Of a stretch of 64,000 nt of DNA, positions 17,424 through 26,265 are shown piece after piece. Each line of letters starts with the position of its first letter. Position 1 is the first letter of the stretch. Under the pieces are notes generated by a model that saw only the letters and a program-made list of their open reading frames with translations, was not told the origin of the DNA and searched no databases. The DNA comes from CAWCDJ01 sp963778675 (GTDB lineage Bacteria > Acidobacteriota > Terriglobia > Bryobacterales > Bryobacteraceae): assembly GCA_963778675.1 (NCBI GenBank), contig CAVZVI010000003.1:110155-174154 (forward strand), in the 5' to 3' direction. Position numbers and translations under genes: made by a program.

Positions 17424-18368
17424 TCAGAATACGCGCCGCATCACTTCGGGCGAGAGGTTGCGGCCGCACAGAACCACCACCACCGTTTTCCCGGCGTAGC
17501 GCCCGGCCTCTTTGAGGAACCCCGCCAGCGCCACGCCCGCGGCACCTTCGATCAGCCAGTGCTCCGCCTCGAACGCGAGCCGCATCGCGGCACGAATCTC
17601 GTCTTCCGAGACCAGCACCCCGCGGTCGATCACGTCGCGGCACACTCCCAGCGTCACCGTTTCCGGCTCCAGCCCCCCGGCGGTGCTCTCCGACAGCGTG
17701 GGCTGCTCCGCCACTTCGACAATCCGGCCGGCGCGCAGGCACTCGTATAGCACGGGCGAGTTTTCCGGCCAGCAGCCCACGATCTCCGTGCCCGGCGAAA
17801 CCGCCTTGAGATACGCGCCGATGCCGCCGATCAGCCCGCCGCCGCCCACCGCCGCGAACACCGCGTCGATCTTCGGAACCTGGTTTACCAGTTCCACCGC
17901 GATGGTGCCCTGCCCGGCCATCACGTCCGGATCGTTGTACGGCGAGATGAAGACGCGGCCGGATTCCACGGCGGCGCGCCGCGCGGCGAGCTCGGCATCC
18001 AGCGGATCGTCGCCTGCGCAGCGGATCCGCGCGCCCATCGCTTCGATGCGCCGCGCCTTGGCCGCAGATACCTGCGCCGATACGAACACTTCAGCCTGAA
18101 TGCTGCGGTCGCGCCCGGCCGCCGCCACTCCGAGTCCGTGGTTGCCGTTCGACGCCGTGACCACGCCCGCCGCCGCCTCGTCCGCGGAGAGCATCGCCAT
18201 CTTGTTGGAAGCGCCGCGCAGCTTGAACGACCCGGTCCGCTGCAGGTGCTCCAGTTTGAGCAGCAGGTTGGCCCCGGAGCCGGGCGCCAGGCCGCCCGCC
18301 TCTTCCACCGGCGTCTCCCGCACGTAGGCCCGGATGCGCTCGTAAGCCGCGTTGATCGCGTCCTTCAT
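17424..18368 (-). CDS. PLP-dependent serine/threonine dehydratase
   Basis: About 314 residues from ATG at 18366-18368. The PLP lysine is Lys49 in GSFKLRGASNKM, and the phosphate loop is GGGGLIGGIG. The substrate loop TASNGNHGLGVA is present. There is no C-terminal ACT domain, so this is the catabolic threonine dehydratase/serine racemase type rather than biosynthetic IlvA. The gene is divergent from the BNR-propeller gene, with only 37 bases between the starts. Confidence 0.9.
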   Translation of the reverse strand: MKDAINAAYERIRAYVRETPVEEAGGLAPGSGANLLLKLEHLQRTGSFKLRGASNKMAMLSADEAAAGVVTASNGNHGLGVAAAGRDRSIQAEVFVSAQVSAAKARRIEAMGARIRCAGDDPLDAELAARRAAVESGRVFISPYNDPDVMAGQGTIAVELVNQVPKIDAVFAAVGGGGLIGGIGAYLKAVSPGTEIVGCWPENSPVLYECLRAGRIVEVAEQPTLSESTAGGLEPETVTLGVCRDVIDRGVLVSEDEIRAAMRLAFEAEHWLIEGAAGVALAGFLKEAGRYAGKTVVVVLCGRNLSPEVMRRVF

Positions 18369-18405
18369 CAGCTTCAATTCTGCCACGATGGTATCCTGCT
18401 TCTCT

Positions 18406-21060
18406 ATGCGCCGAACCATCCTGCTGCTCGCCCTGCTGGCCTTTCCCGCCGCTGCTCAAAATCTCGATCCGTCGCTCTATTCCGGCCTGCGGTGGCGAAT
18501 GATCGGCCCCTTCCGCGCCGGGCGCACGGTCGGCGCGGCGGGCATTCCCGATCAGCCGAACGTCTTCTACATCGGCGTCAACGATGGCGGAGTCTGGAAG
18601 ACCGGCGACTACGGCCTCACGTGGCAGCCCATCTTCGACGACCAGCCCACCGGCTCCATCGGCACCATCGCGCTGGCGCCCTCCGACCCCAACATCATTT
18701 ACGTCGGCAGCGGCGAGGGCCTGCAGCGGCCCGATCTTTCGGTGGGCGACGGCATGTTCAAATCCACCGACGGCGGCAAGAGTTGGCGCCACCTCGACCT
18801 GGCTGACGCGCAGCAGATCGCCTCCATTCTGGTGGATCCGCGCGACCCCAACCGCGTCTTCGTCGCCGTGCTGGGCCACCCTTACGGCCCGAACGCCGAG
18901 CGGGGCGTCTTCCGCTCCACCGATGGCGGCGCGACCTGGCAGAAGGTCCTGTATAAGGATGACCGCACGGGCGCGGTCGATCTGGCTTTCGATCCGCGCA
19001 ATCCGCGCAAGGTCTATGCCGTGTTGTGGCAGGCGCAGCAGGGGCCCTGGGAGAACGGCGAGTTCTCGGGTCCCAACAGCGGCCTGTTCCAATCTACTGA
19101 CGGCGGCGATACCTGGACGCCGCTCACCGGCGGCCTTCCCACGTTCGCCCAGGGGCTGGGCCGCATCGGCATCGGCATCGCGCCCGGCGATCCCGACCGC
19201 ATGTATGCGCTGGTCGAAGCCGATCGCGATCACGGCGGCCTGTACCGCTCCGACGACGCCGGCCAAACCTGGAAGCGCGTGAATCACGAACAGCGCATCT
19301 ACGGGCGCGGCAACGATTTCGCCTGCGTGCGCGTCGACCCGAAGAATCGCGACGTCGTCTATGTCGCCAACACCTCGACGTATCGCTCCACCGACGGCGG
19401 CGCGGAGTTCACCGCCATCAAGGGCGCGCCCGGCGGCGACGACTACCACACCATCTGGATCAATCCCATCAATCCCGGGATCATCCTGCTGGCGGCGGAC
19501 CAGGGCGCCACCATCACCGTGAACGGCGGCGCCACCTGGAGTTCCTGGTACAACCAGCCGACCGCGCAGTTCTATCACGTGATCACCGATAACCAGCGCC
19601 CCTACTGGGTGTACGGCGGACAGCAGGAGAGCGGCTCGGTCGGAATCGCCAGCCGCGGCAACGACGGCGAGATCACCTTTCGCGACTGGCATCCCGTGGG
19701 CGCCGACGAGTACGGGTATATCGCGCCCGACCCGCTCAACCCGAACATCGTCTATGGCAGCAAAGTCCACCGCTACAACAAGGTCACCGGCGAGGTGCGG
19801 AATGTGGCCCCGCGCGGCCACTACCGCTATGTGCGCACGTCGCCCCTGATCTTTTCCTACGTCGACCCCCACGTCCTCTACCTGGGCTCGCAGATGGTCC
19901 TGAAAACCACCGATGGAGGCGCCACGTGGAGCGAAATCAGCCCCGACCTTTCGCGCGAAACCTATCCGCTGCCCGCCAGCGTGGCGGCTTACCCCGGCGA
20001 GGCGAAACGCCAGGCCACGCGCCGCGGCGTGGTCTATGCCATCGCGCCGTCGCACCTCAACGTAGACGTCATCTGGGCGGGCACTGACGACGGACTGATC
20101 CACGTAACCCGCGACGGCGGGAAGAACTGGAAGAACGTCACTCCGCCCGGCCTGACCCCCTGGAGCAAAGTGTCGCAGCTCGATTCCTCGCACTTCGACG
20201 ACCAGACCGTGTACGCCGCCATCAACCGGCTGCGCCTCGACGATCTCAAGCCGCACATCTACCGCACGCACGATGGCGGCGCGACCTGGAAGGAGATCGT
20301 CCACGGCCTGCCCGATAGCCCCGTGAATACGGTTCGCGAAGATCCCGTCCGCAAGGGCCTCCTCTTCGCGGGCACCGAGACTTCCGTCTGGGTCTCGATC
20401 GACGACGGCGAAAACTGGCAGCCGCTGCGCCTGAACATGCCCGCCACATCGATTCGCGACCTGGTGATTCACGATGGCGATGTGGTAGTCGGAACGCACG
20501 GCCGCAGTTTCTGGATTCTCGACGACATCTCGCCGCTGCGCCAGTTGTCGGCCGAGAATGCCGCGGCCGGGGCGCACCTCTTCGCCCCGCGCACGACCTA
20601 CCGCTATCCGCGCGATACCAACACCGATACGCCGCTGCCGCCCGAAGAGCCTGCCGGACAAAATCCGCCGGATGGAGCGATCCTCTACTACCATCTGAAA
20701 TCCGCGGCCGGCGGCCCTGTCACGCTGGCGATCCTGGACAGTACGGGCAAAACCGTGCGGCAGTTCTCGAGCGCGGACAGACCCACACCGCCCGACCCCA
20801 ACCTGAACGTGCCCACGTATTGGATCCGTCCCTTCCAGCCGCTTTCCGCCGCGGCCGGCATGCACCGCTTCGTCTGGGACCTGCACGGCCCGCCGCGCCC
20901 CGCGGGCGGACGCGGAGGCTATCCGATCTCCGCCATCTATCACGACACCCCCGGCTCGCAGGGCGAGTGGATGCCGCCCGGCCGCTACACCGTGACCCTC
21001 ACCGTCGACGGCCGGAGCTACACACAGCCTCTGACCGTGCGGCCCGACCCCCGCCAATAG
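18406..21060 (+). CDS. Exported BNR/VPS10-like beta-propeller protein
   Basis: The 884-residue protein starts at ATG 18406 with a signal peptide (MRRTILLLALLAFPAAAQ). It has many sortilin/BNR blades of the form GGxWKTxDxGxTW, for example GVWKTGDYGLTW, MFKSTDGGKSW, VFRSTDGGATW, LYRSDDAGQTW and IYRTHDGGATW. The last about 200 residues (HLFAPRTTYRYPRDTN onward) form a separate beta-rich domain common to acidobacterial family members. Often labelled glycosyl hydrolase, but no glycosidase residues can be assigned. The methyltransferase start follows the stop directly. Confidence 0.85.
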   Translation: MRRTILLLALLAFPAAAQNLDPSLYSGLRWRMIGPFRAGRTVGAAGIPDQPNVFYIGVNDGGVWKTGDYGLTWQPIFDDQPTGSIGTIALAPSDPNIIYVGSGEGLQRPDLSVGDGMFKSTDGGKSWRHLDLADAQQIASILVDPRDPNRVFVAVLGHPYGPNAERGVFRSTDGGATWQKVLYKDDRTGAVDLAFDPRNPRKVYAVLWQAQQGPWENGEFSGPNSGLFQSTDGGDTWTPLTGGLPTFAQGLGRIGIGIAPGDPDRMYALVEADRDHGGLYRSDDAGQTWKRVNHEQRIYGRGNDFACVRVDPKNRDVVYVANTSTYRSTDGGAEFTAIKGAPGGDDYHTIWINPINPGIILLAADQGATITVNGGATWSSWYNQPTAQFYHVITDNQRPYWVYGGQQESGSVGIASRGNDGEITFRDWHPVGADEYGYIAPDPLNPNIVYGSKVHRYNKVTGEVRNVAPRGHYRYVRTSPLIFSYVDPHVLYLGSQMVLKTTDGGATWSEISPDLSRETYPLPASVAAYPGEAKRQATRRGVVYAIAPSHLNVDVIWAGTDDGLIHVTRDGGKNWKNVTPPGLTPWSKVSQLDSSHFDDQTVYAAINRLRLDDLKPHIYRTHDGGATWKEIVHGLPDSPVNTVREDPVRKGLLFAGTETSVWVSIDDGENWQPLRLNMPATSIRDLVIHDGDVVVGTHGRSFWILDDISPLRQLSAENAAAGAHLFAPRTTYRYPRDTNTDTPLPPEEPAGQNPPDGAILYYHLKSAAGGPVTLAILDSTGKTVRQFSSADRPTPPDPNLNVPTYWIRPFQPLSAAAGMHRFVWDLHGPPRPAGGRGGYPISAIYHDTPGSQGEWMPPGRYTVTLTVDGRSYTQPLTVRPDPRQ

Positions 21061-21897
21061 ATGCGAGAGAACACCCCGAGCAAGACGGCCTATCGCGTGG
21101 CATTGCGCCGCGCCGCCCACCAGTTGCTGGACCACCCGCGCATTTTCGAAGACCCGGTGGCCCTCCCGATTCTCGGCCCGAATGCCGGAGACCTCGTGCG
21201 AAACATGCCCGAGTCGGCGACTTCGCGCCACATGCGCGCCTTCATGGCCGTGCGCAGCCGTTTTGCCGAGGACGAACTCGCGTCCGCGATCGGTAGAGGC
21301 GCGGTGCAATACGTCATCCTGGGGGCCGGGCTGGATACATACGGCTACCGGAACTCCGCGGGCGTCCGGGTGTTCGAAGTGGACTTCCCGGCAACGCAGG
21401 AGTGGAAGCGCGGCCTGCTGGCGGCTGCGGGCATCCCCATTCCGGAAAGCCTGACCTTTGTCCCGGCGGATTTCGAGCACCAGACCCTGCACGATGCTCT
21501 GTCGCGGACCGCCTTTGACCCGCACGCGATGACATTCTTCTCGTGGCTGGGAGTCACCCCATACCTCACGCTCGAAGCGATGACGGCGACGCTCGCCGTC
21601 GTTGCCGGCATGCCCGCCGGAAGCGGCGTGGTGTTCGACTATGCGGTGGAGCGTTCCGCGCTGAGGTGGATGGAGCGGCTGGCCCTCGATGCTCTGGCTG
21701 CGCGCGTAGCTGCGGCCGGTGAGCCCTTCCGGCTGTTCTTCACGCCGGAGGAACTGGCCCGCATGCTTCGCCGGATCGGTTTCACCTCGCTCGAAGACCT
21801 CGACCGGCACGAAATCAACCGGCGCTATTTCGAGCACCGCAGTGACGGACTCGCCATCGCCGGCGGCCTGGGGCGGCTGATGAGCGCCAAAGTTTAG
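21061..21897 (+). CDS. Class I SAM-dependent methyltransferase, LCM/PPM1 (TIGR00027) type
   Basis: This 278-residue protein begins at the ATG right after the previous stop. Family features are SKTAYRVALRRAAHQLLDHPRIFEDP, the SAM site QYVILGAGLDTYGYRN with VFEVDFPATQEWK, and FFSWLGVTPYLTLEAM. The family is related to leucine carboxyl methyltransferases; the bacterial members act on unknown small molecules. A second, divergent member lies at 36043. Confidence 0.88.
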   Translation: MRENTPSKTAYRVALRRAAHQLLDHPRIFEDPVALPILGPNAGDLVRNMPESATSRHMRAFMAVRSRFAEDELASAIGRGAVQYVILGAGLDTYGYRNSAGVRVFEVDFPATQEWKRGLLAAAGIPIPESLTFVPADFEHQTLHDALSRTAFDPHAMTFFSWLGVTPYLTLEAMTATLAVVAGMPAGSGVVFDYAVERSALRWMERLALDALAARVAAAGEPFRLFFTPEELARMLRRIGFTSLEDLDRHEINRRYFEHRSDGLAIAGGLGRLMSAKV

Positions 21898-21922
21898 GAC
21901 GCCCGGGAGTATCCTGGACACT

Positions 21923-23139
21923 ATGAACCGGCGCAACTTTCTTACCGCTTCCGCGGGCGCGGCCCTCCTCACGGCGAATCTCCCGGCCGCCGGCGATGAC
22001 GCCATCCCGGAATACCAGAAACCGGTTTTCCACCTTCATCAGAGTGTCAAAGACCCGGTCAAGATCGCCTCTGTCGAGCTTCTGCAATCGGGCAAGCTCT
22101 ACTTCGTCCGCACCCGCTCCACAGACGGGGTCGAAGGCGTCATCCAGACCAAGGACATGGAGGACTTCGTCCCCATCCTGCTGCGCCGCGTCGCGCCCCA
22201 CTTCCTCGGCAAGGACGCCCGCGACCTCGAGAGCCTGGTGGACCAGGTCTACATCGCCAACTACAAGCTCTCCGGCCAGGCCTTCTGGTGCCCGGTGGCT
22301 TACGTCGAGCAAAGCCTGCTAGACCTGCTCGGCAAGACCGTGCACAAGCCCGCCGCCGAGTTGATGGGCGGCATTCTGCGCAAAGAAATTCCGGTCTATC
22401 TTTCGGGCTCGGGCCGCGACACCACCGCCGAAGAGGAAGTGGATGTCTATGTCCGCGGCGTCGAGTTCACCGGCGCCAAGGCCGTGAAGTTCAAGATCGG
22501 CGGGCGCATGAGTGACAACCGCGACGCCTACCCCGGCCGCACCGGCAAGCTCCTGGAACTGGCGCAGAAGAAGCTCGCCGGCAAAGTCACGCTGATGGCG
22601 GACGCCAACGGGTCCTACAGCGCGGCTAAAGGCATCGAGATCGGCAAACGCCTCGAAGCGATGAAGTACCTCTGGTTCGAGGAGCCCTGCCCGTGGGAGG
22701 AGCTCAGCGAGACCAGGAAAGTCGCCGACGCGCTTTCCATGAAGGTGGCCTTCGGCGAACAGGATTCGAGCCTCTGGCTGTTCCAGTGGATGATCGAAAA
22801 CAAGGTGATGGACGTGGTGCAGCCCGATCTGAACTACAACGGCGGCTTCACCCGCGCGGCGCGCGTGGCGCGGATGGCGCGCCAGGCCGGCATGTGGATC
22901 TGCCCGCACAACACCCAAACCGGCGCGGCCTCCGTCAATATCCTGCAATTCGCGGCGTCCACGCCGAACATCGGCCCCTGGATGGAGTACGTCTGGCGCG
23001 CCCCGCAGAAGAAGCAGTCCTGGTTCAGCCCGAACTTCGAGATCCGCAACGGCGTGATCCCGCTGCCCCCGGCCCCGGTATGGGCCTGGAATTCGACCCG
23101 GACTTTCTCAAGAAGGCCACCGTGATCACCAGGGCATAG
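21923..23139 (+). CDS. Tat-exported mandelate racemase/muconate lactonizing enzyme (enolase superfamily), 3' frameshift
   Basis: A twin-arginine signal (MNRRNFLTASAGAAL) leads an enolase-superfamily enzyme of about 405 residues. Catalytic features are KAVKFKIGGRM (Lys), LMADANGSY (Asp metal ligand), WFEEPCPWEEL (Glu) and VAFGEQDSS (Glu). Near the end PLPP breaks at the C run 23066-23070. One more C restores GPGMGLEFDPDFLKKATVIT and a stop at 23137-23139. The break removes only the tail, which in this family closes with exactly such GLEFD sequence, so an error is likely. Substrate: an acid sugar, inferred. Confidence 0.86.
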
Positions 23140-23158
23140 CCGCCCGCCATCCCGTACC

Positions 23159-23193
23159 TTGACAATCTACCTAGATAGATTATCATTCTAGGT
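23159..23193 (+). promoter_or_regulatory. Promoter and candidate PadR operator
   Basis: TTGACA at 23159-23164 and TATCAT at 23181-23186 are 16 bases apart. A perfect 7-bp dyad (acctaga at 23169-23175, tctaggt at 23187-23193) brackets the -10 element. The padR start follows at 23197, so the transcript is likely to have little or no leader. A regulator bound here would block the promoter, which suits PadR autorepression. Confidence 0.6.
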
Positions 23194-23196
23194 GGA

Positions 23197-23529
23197 ATGC
23201 CTACCAAGAAGACCGATCTCCTCCAGGGTACCCTGGACCTGCTGATCCTGAAGACCGTCGCGCACGGGCCGCTCCACGGGTATGGAATCGCGCAGCGGAT
23301 TCTGGTGACTTCGCGGGAGATTCTCCAGGTCCAGCAGGGATCGCTCTATCCGGCGCTGCACCGGCTGGAGCGTAAGGGATTGCTGAAGTCGGAGTGGAAG
23401 GAGTCGGGCAACGGTCCGATGGCGAAGGTGTACCTGCTGACCGCGGCGGGACGGAAATACCTGCAGGCCGAGGTGCAGCAATGGCAGCGCTACGCGGGAG
23501 CCGTGGCGCTGGTGTTGGAGGGCGAATGA
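23197..23529 (+). CDS. PadR family transcriptional regulator
   Basis: This 110-residue winged-helix protein has the usual acidobacterial PadR start (MPTKKTDLLQGTLDLLILKT), then GPLHGYGIAQRIL, QQGSLYPALHRLERKGLL and AKVYLLTAAGRKYL. PadR proteins repress adjacent transporter genes and respond to small ligands. Its stop overlaps the ATG of the permease (ATGA at 23526-23529). A strong promoter and a dyad lie directly upstream. Confidence 0.93.
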   Translation: MPTKKTDLLQGTLDLLILKTVAHGPLHGYGIAQRILVTSREILQVQQGSLYPALHRLERKGLLKSEWKESGNGPMAKVYLLTAAGRKYLQAEVQQWQRYAGAVALVLEGE

Positions 23530-26201
23530 AGCTTTTCCGGCACCGCGCGGAAACCGACCTCGAACGCGAGATCGCGCACCACCTGCACTATCTGGCGGCC
23601 GAATTCGAGCGGCAGGGACATTCCCGCGAAGAGGCGCTCCAGATGGCGCGGCGGGAGTTCGGCGGCAGCACACAGGTCAAAGAGAGTTGCCGCGATGAGC
23701 GGAGGGGGGCGTGGATGAACGGCTTGTGGCAGGACATTGTCTTCGGTATCCGCATGATGCGGCGATCCCCGGCGATCACCCTGGCGGCGGCGCTCTCGCT
23801 GGCGCTCGCCATCGGCGCCAACACCGCGATCGTATCGCTGGCAAACCTGGTGCTTTGGCGCGACCTCCCGTTGCCGGAGCCGCAACAGCTCAGCCTGGTG
23901 AACTGGCAGGGGAACGGCTTTCCGCGGGACCTCGCCCACGCCGCCAGCGGCAGCATGCGGAGCGTGGAAGGGATCCGGGTCGCGGACTTTTTTTCCTATC
24001 GCAGTTTTGAAGGGTTGCGCGCGGCTGTTGCGGGCCGGGCGCAACTGGCGGGGTTCCGGTACCCGGATCCGGTGAGCGTGAGTTTCGCCGGCCGGCCGGC
24101 TGTCGCACACGAGCGCGCGGTGAGCGGAAATTTCCTTTCGACATTGCGACTGCGCCCCGAGATCGGGCGGCTGCTTTCCGATACCGACGACACCTATGCC
24201 GCTGCCGCCGCGGTGGTGGTGTCGCACCGGTTCTGGGTGCGCGCCCTCGGCTCGGACCCGGGCGCGGTAGGGCGGACGCTGAGCATCAACAACCAGCCGT
24301 ACACGATCGCGGGCGTCCTGGAGCCGGAATTCTACGGGCTGTTTCCGGGAGATTCGACCGAGATCTATGCGCCGCTGCACCAGGTGCATAGCGACCACCG
24401 CACGCGGCTGGAAGACGACTGGTACTGGGGCACGCAACTGATCGCGCGCCGCGCGCCCGGTGTGACGGATGCCCAACTGCAGGAGTTGCTCGAAACGGTA
24501 TTCCCCACCACGTGGGCGGCGCAGCCCAAGGAACCGGCCAAGGCGCCCCGGATCCGCCTGGATGAGGGCGCGCGCGGGTTGGGCTTCCTGCGGCAGGAGT
24601 TCCGCAATCCGCTGCTGGTTCTGGGAGGCCTGGTCGGGCTGTTGCTGTTGATCGCCTGCACGAATATCGCGAACCTGCTTCTGGCGCGGGCGGTGGCCCG
24701 TCAAAAAGAAGTGGCGATGCGCGTTTCGCTGGGCTGCAGCCAGGGCCGGCTGATGCGGCAGTTTCTGACGGAGAGCGCCCTGCTGGCCTTGCTGGGCGGC
24801 GCCGCGAGCATCCTGGTCGGCTATTTGACGGCAAACCTGCTGGGGCAGTTTCTGGCGGGTCGGGAGAACCTTCCGATCGCGGTAGCGTTGGACTGGCGGA
24901 TCCTGACCACCGCGGGCGGGATCACCGTGGCGGCGCTGGCCGTGTTCGGGCTGCTCCCCGCATGGCAGGCGTCGCGGGTGTCCGGCGCGGCGCGGCTCAA
25001 ACAAGGGCCGGGCAGCGTGGGCGCGGGGCTGCGGCAGAGATGGAACACCGGAAGGCTCTTCGTGATGGCCCAAATGGCGCTGTCGGTGGTGCTGGTGATG
25101 ACGGCGATCGTTTTCACGCGGAACCTGACCGCCATCGAATCGGCCGACCCGGGCTTCGACCGCCGCAACCTGGTGATCTTCGGCACGCGGCCGGGCACCT
25201 CCGGGTATGAGAAGGATAAGCTGCCGCAGTTCTATTTCCAACTCGAGCAGCGCCTGGCAGCGACACCCGGCGTGGCCGGCGTCGGCCTGGTGGCCTTCCG
25301 GCCCATGAACATAGGCGGCTGGTGGGAGAGTGTGCGGCTTGCCGGCGAGACGGATTCCTACAACGCGTCGATTAACGGTGTCACCGCAACCTACCTTCCG
25401 CTCTACATCCCGCGGATGGTGGCGGGACGCAACTTCACGGCGGCCGACGTCGGCAGCGACGCAAAAGTGGCGGTGATCAGCGAAGACCTGGCGCGCAAAA
25501 TGGGCGGGGTGCGCGTGCTGGGGGGTACGCTCGAGTTCACCGACGGCCCTCCGGGTGTGAAGCCGCCCCGGTACGAGATCGTTGGCATCGCTCCGGCAAT
25601 CGCGGCGACATCGATGAAGGAGCGCCCCTACGCCGTGTGGCTGCCGTTCGGAAAGGACCGGTCGGAGGCCACGGTGGTGCTGCGGACTACCCTGCCCCCG
25701 CAGGTGGTGCTGCCGGCCATCCGGCAGACGATGATCCGGCTCGATCGCAACCTGCCGATGGTGGATATCGCGACCATGGAGGAGCAGATCTCCAAAGGGC
25801 TGCAGCGCGAGCGGATGTTTGCCACGCTGTGCAACGGGTTCGGGATCCTGGCGCTGGTCCTCTCGGTGGTAGGCCTCTACGGCGTAATCGCCTTCCGGAC
25901 TTCGCGCCGGCGCAGCGAGATCGGCATCCGTATGGCGCTCGGCGCCGTGCCGAAGGACGTGGTTTCGATGGTGCTCCGCGAAGGCCTGAGCCTCGCCGCC
26001 CTCGGGATGCTGTTGGGCTTGCCCGTCGTATGGGCCGGTGCCAAATACGTGGAGAAGGAACTGACTCAGGCGAAGCCCCTCGAGCCCTGGTCCCTGCTGC
26101 TCGCGTTAACCATTCTGTTCGCCGCGGCCGTCGTAGCCGTAGGGATCCCGGCCCTCCGCGCCTCCGCCCTGCAACCCGCCGAAGCCCTTCGCCAGGAGTA
26201 A
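23526..26201 (+). CDS. ADOP family ABC transporter permease (MacB/FtsX-like)
   Basis: This 891-residue permease starts at the ATG overlapping the padR stop. A PadR-linked prefix domain covers about residues 1-65 (LEREIAHHLHYLAAEFE, ALQMARREFGG). Two FtsX/MacB halves follow, each with a periplasmic MacB-type domain. Marker stretches are LLLIACTNIANLLLARA at about 365-385 and RRSEIGIRMALGAV near 795-808. ADOP (acidobacterial duplicated orphan permease) proteins lack their own ATPase gene nearby, as here. They probably work in efflux or envelope remodelling; the substrate is unknown. Confidence 0.9.
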   Translation: MKLFRHRAETDLEREIAHHLHYLAAEFERQGHSREEALQMARREFGGSTQVKESCRDERRGAWMNGLWQDIVFGIRMMRRSPAITLAAALSLALAIGANTAIVSLANLVLWRDLPLPEPQQLSLVNWQGNGFPRDLAHAASGSMRSVEGIRVADFFSYRSFEGLRAAVAGRAQLAGFRYPDPVSVSFAGRPAVAHERAVSGNFLSTLRLRPEIGRLLSDTDDTYAAAAAVVVSHRFWVRALGSDPGAVGRTLSINNQPYTIAGVLEPEFYGLFPGDSTEIYAPLHQVHSDHRTRLEDDWYWGTQLIARRAPGVTDAQLQELLETVFPTTWAAQPKEPAKAPRIRLDEGARGLGFLRQEFRNPLLVLGGLVGLLLLIACTNIANLLLARAVARQKEVAMRVSLGCSQGRLMRQFLTESALLALLGGAASILVGYLTANLLGQFLAGRENLPIAVALDWRILTTAGGITVAALAVFGLLPAWQASRVSGAARLKQGPGSVGAGLRQRWNTGRLFVMAQMALSVVLVMTAIVFTRNLTAIESADPGFDRRNLVIFGTRPGTSGYEKDKLPQFYFQLEQRLAATPGVAGVGLVAFRPMNIGGWWESVRLAGETDSYNASINGVTATYLPLYIPRMVAGRNFTAADVGSDAKVAVISEDLARKMGGVRVLGGTLEFTDGPPGVKPPRYEIVGIAPAIAATSMKERPYAVWLPFGKDRSEATVVLRTTLPPQVVLPAIRQTMIRLDRNLPMVDIATMEEQISKGLQRERMFATLCNGFGILALVLSVVGLYGVIAFRTSRRRSEIGIRMALGAVPKDVVSMVLREGLSLAALGMLLGLPVVWAGAKYVEKELTQAKPLEPWSLLLALTILFAAAVVAVGIPALRASALQPAEALRQE

Positions 26202-26265
26202 ACTTTCAATTCGAGGCTAAGAAATTCCCCACACCACGAAAGCGCTTGGCGGATTGAGACGTGAC

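Noticed and set aside
18091..22005. A 1304-codon open frame on the minus strand
   Set aside because: It lies antisense to the BNR-propeller and methyltransferase genes, has no family sequence, and is a product of GC-rich third positions in those genes.
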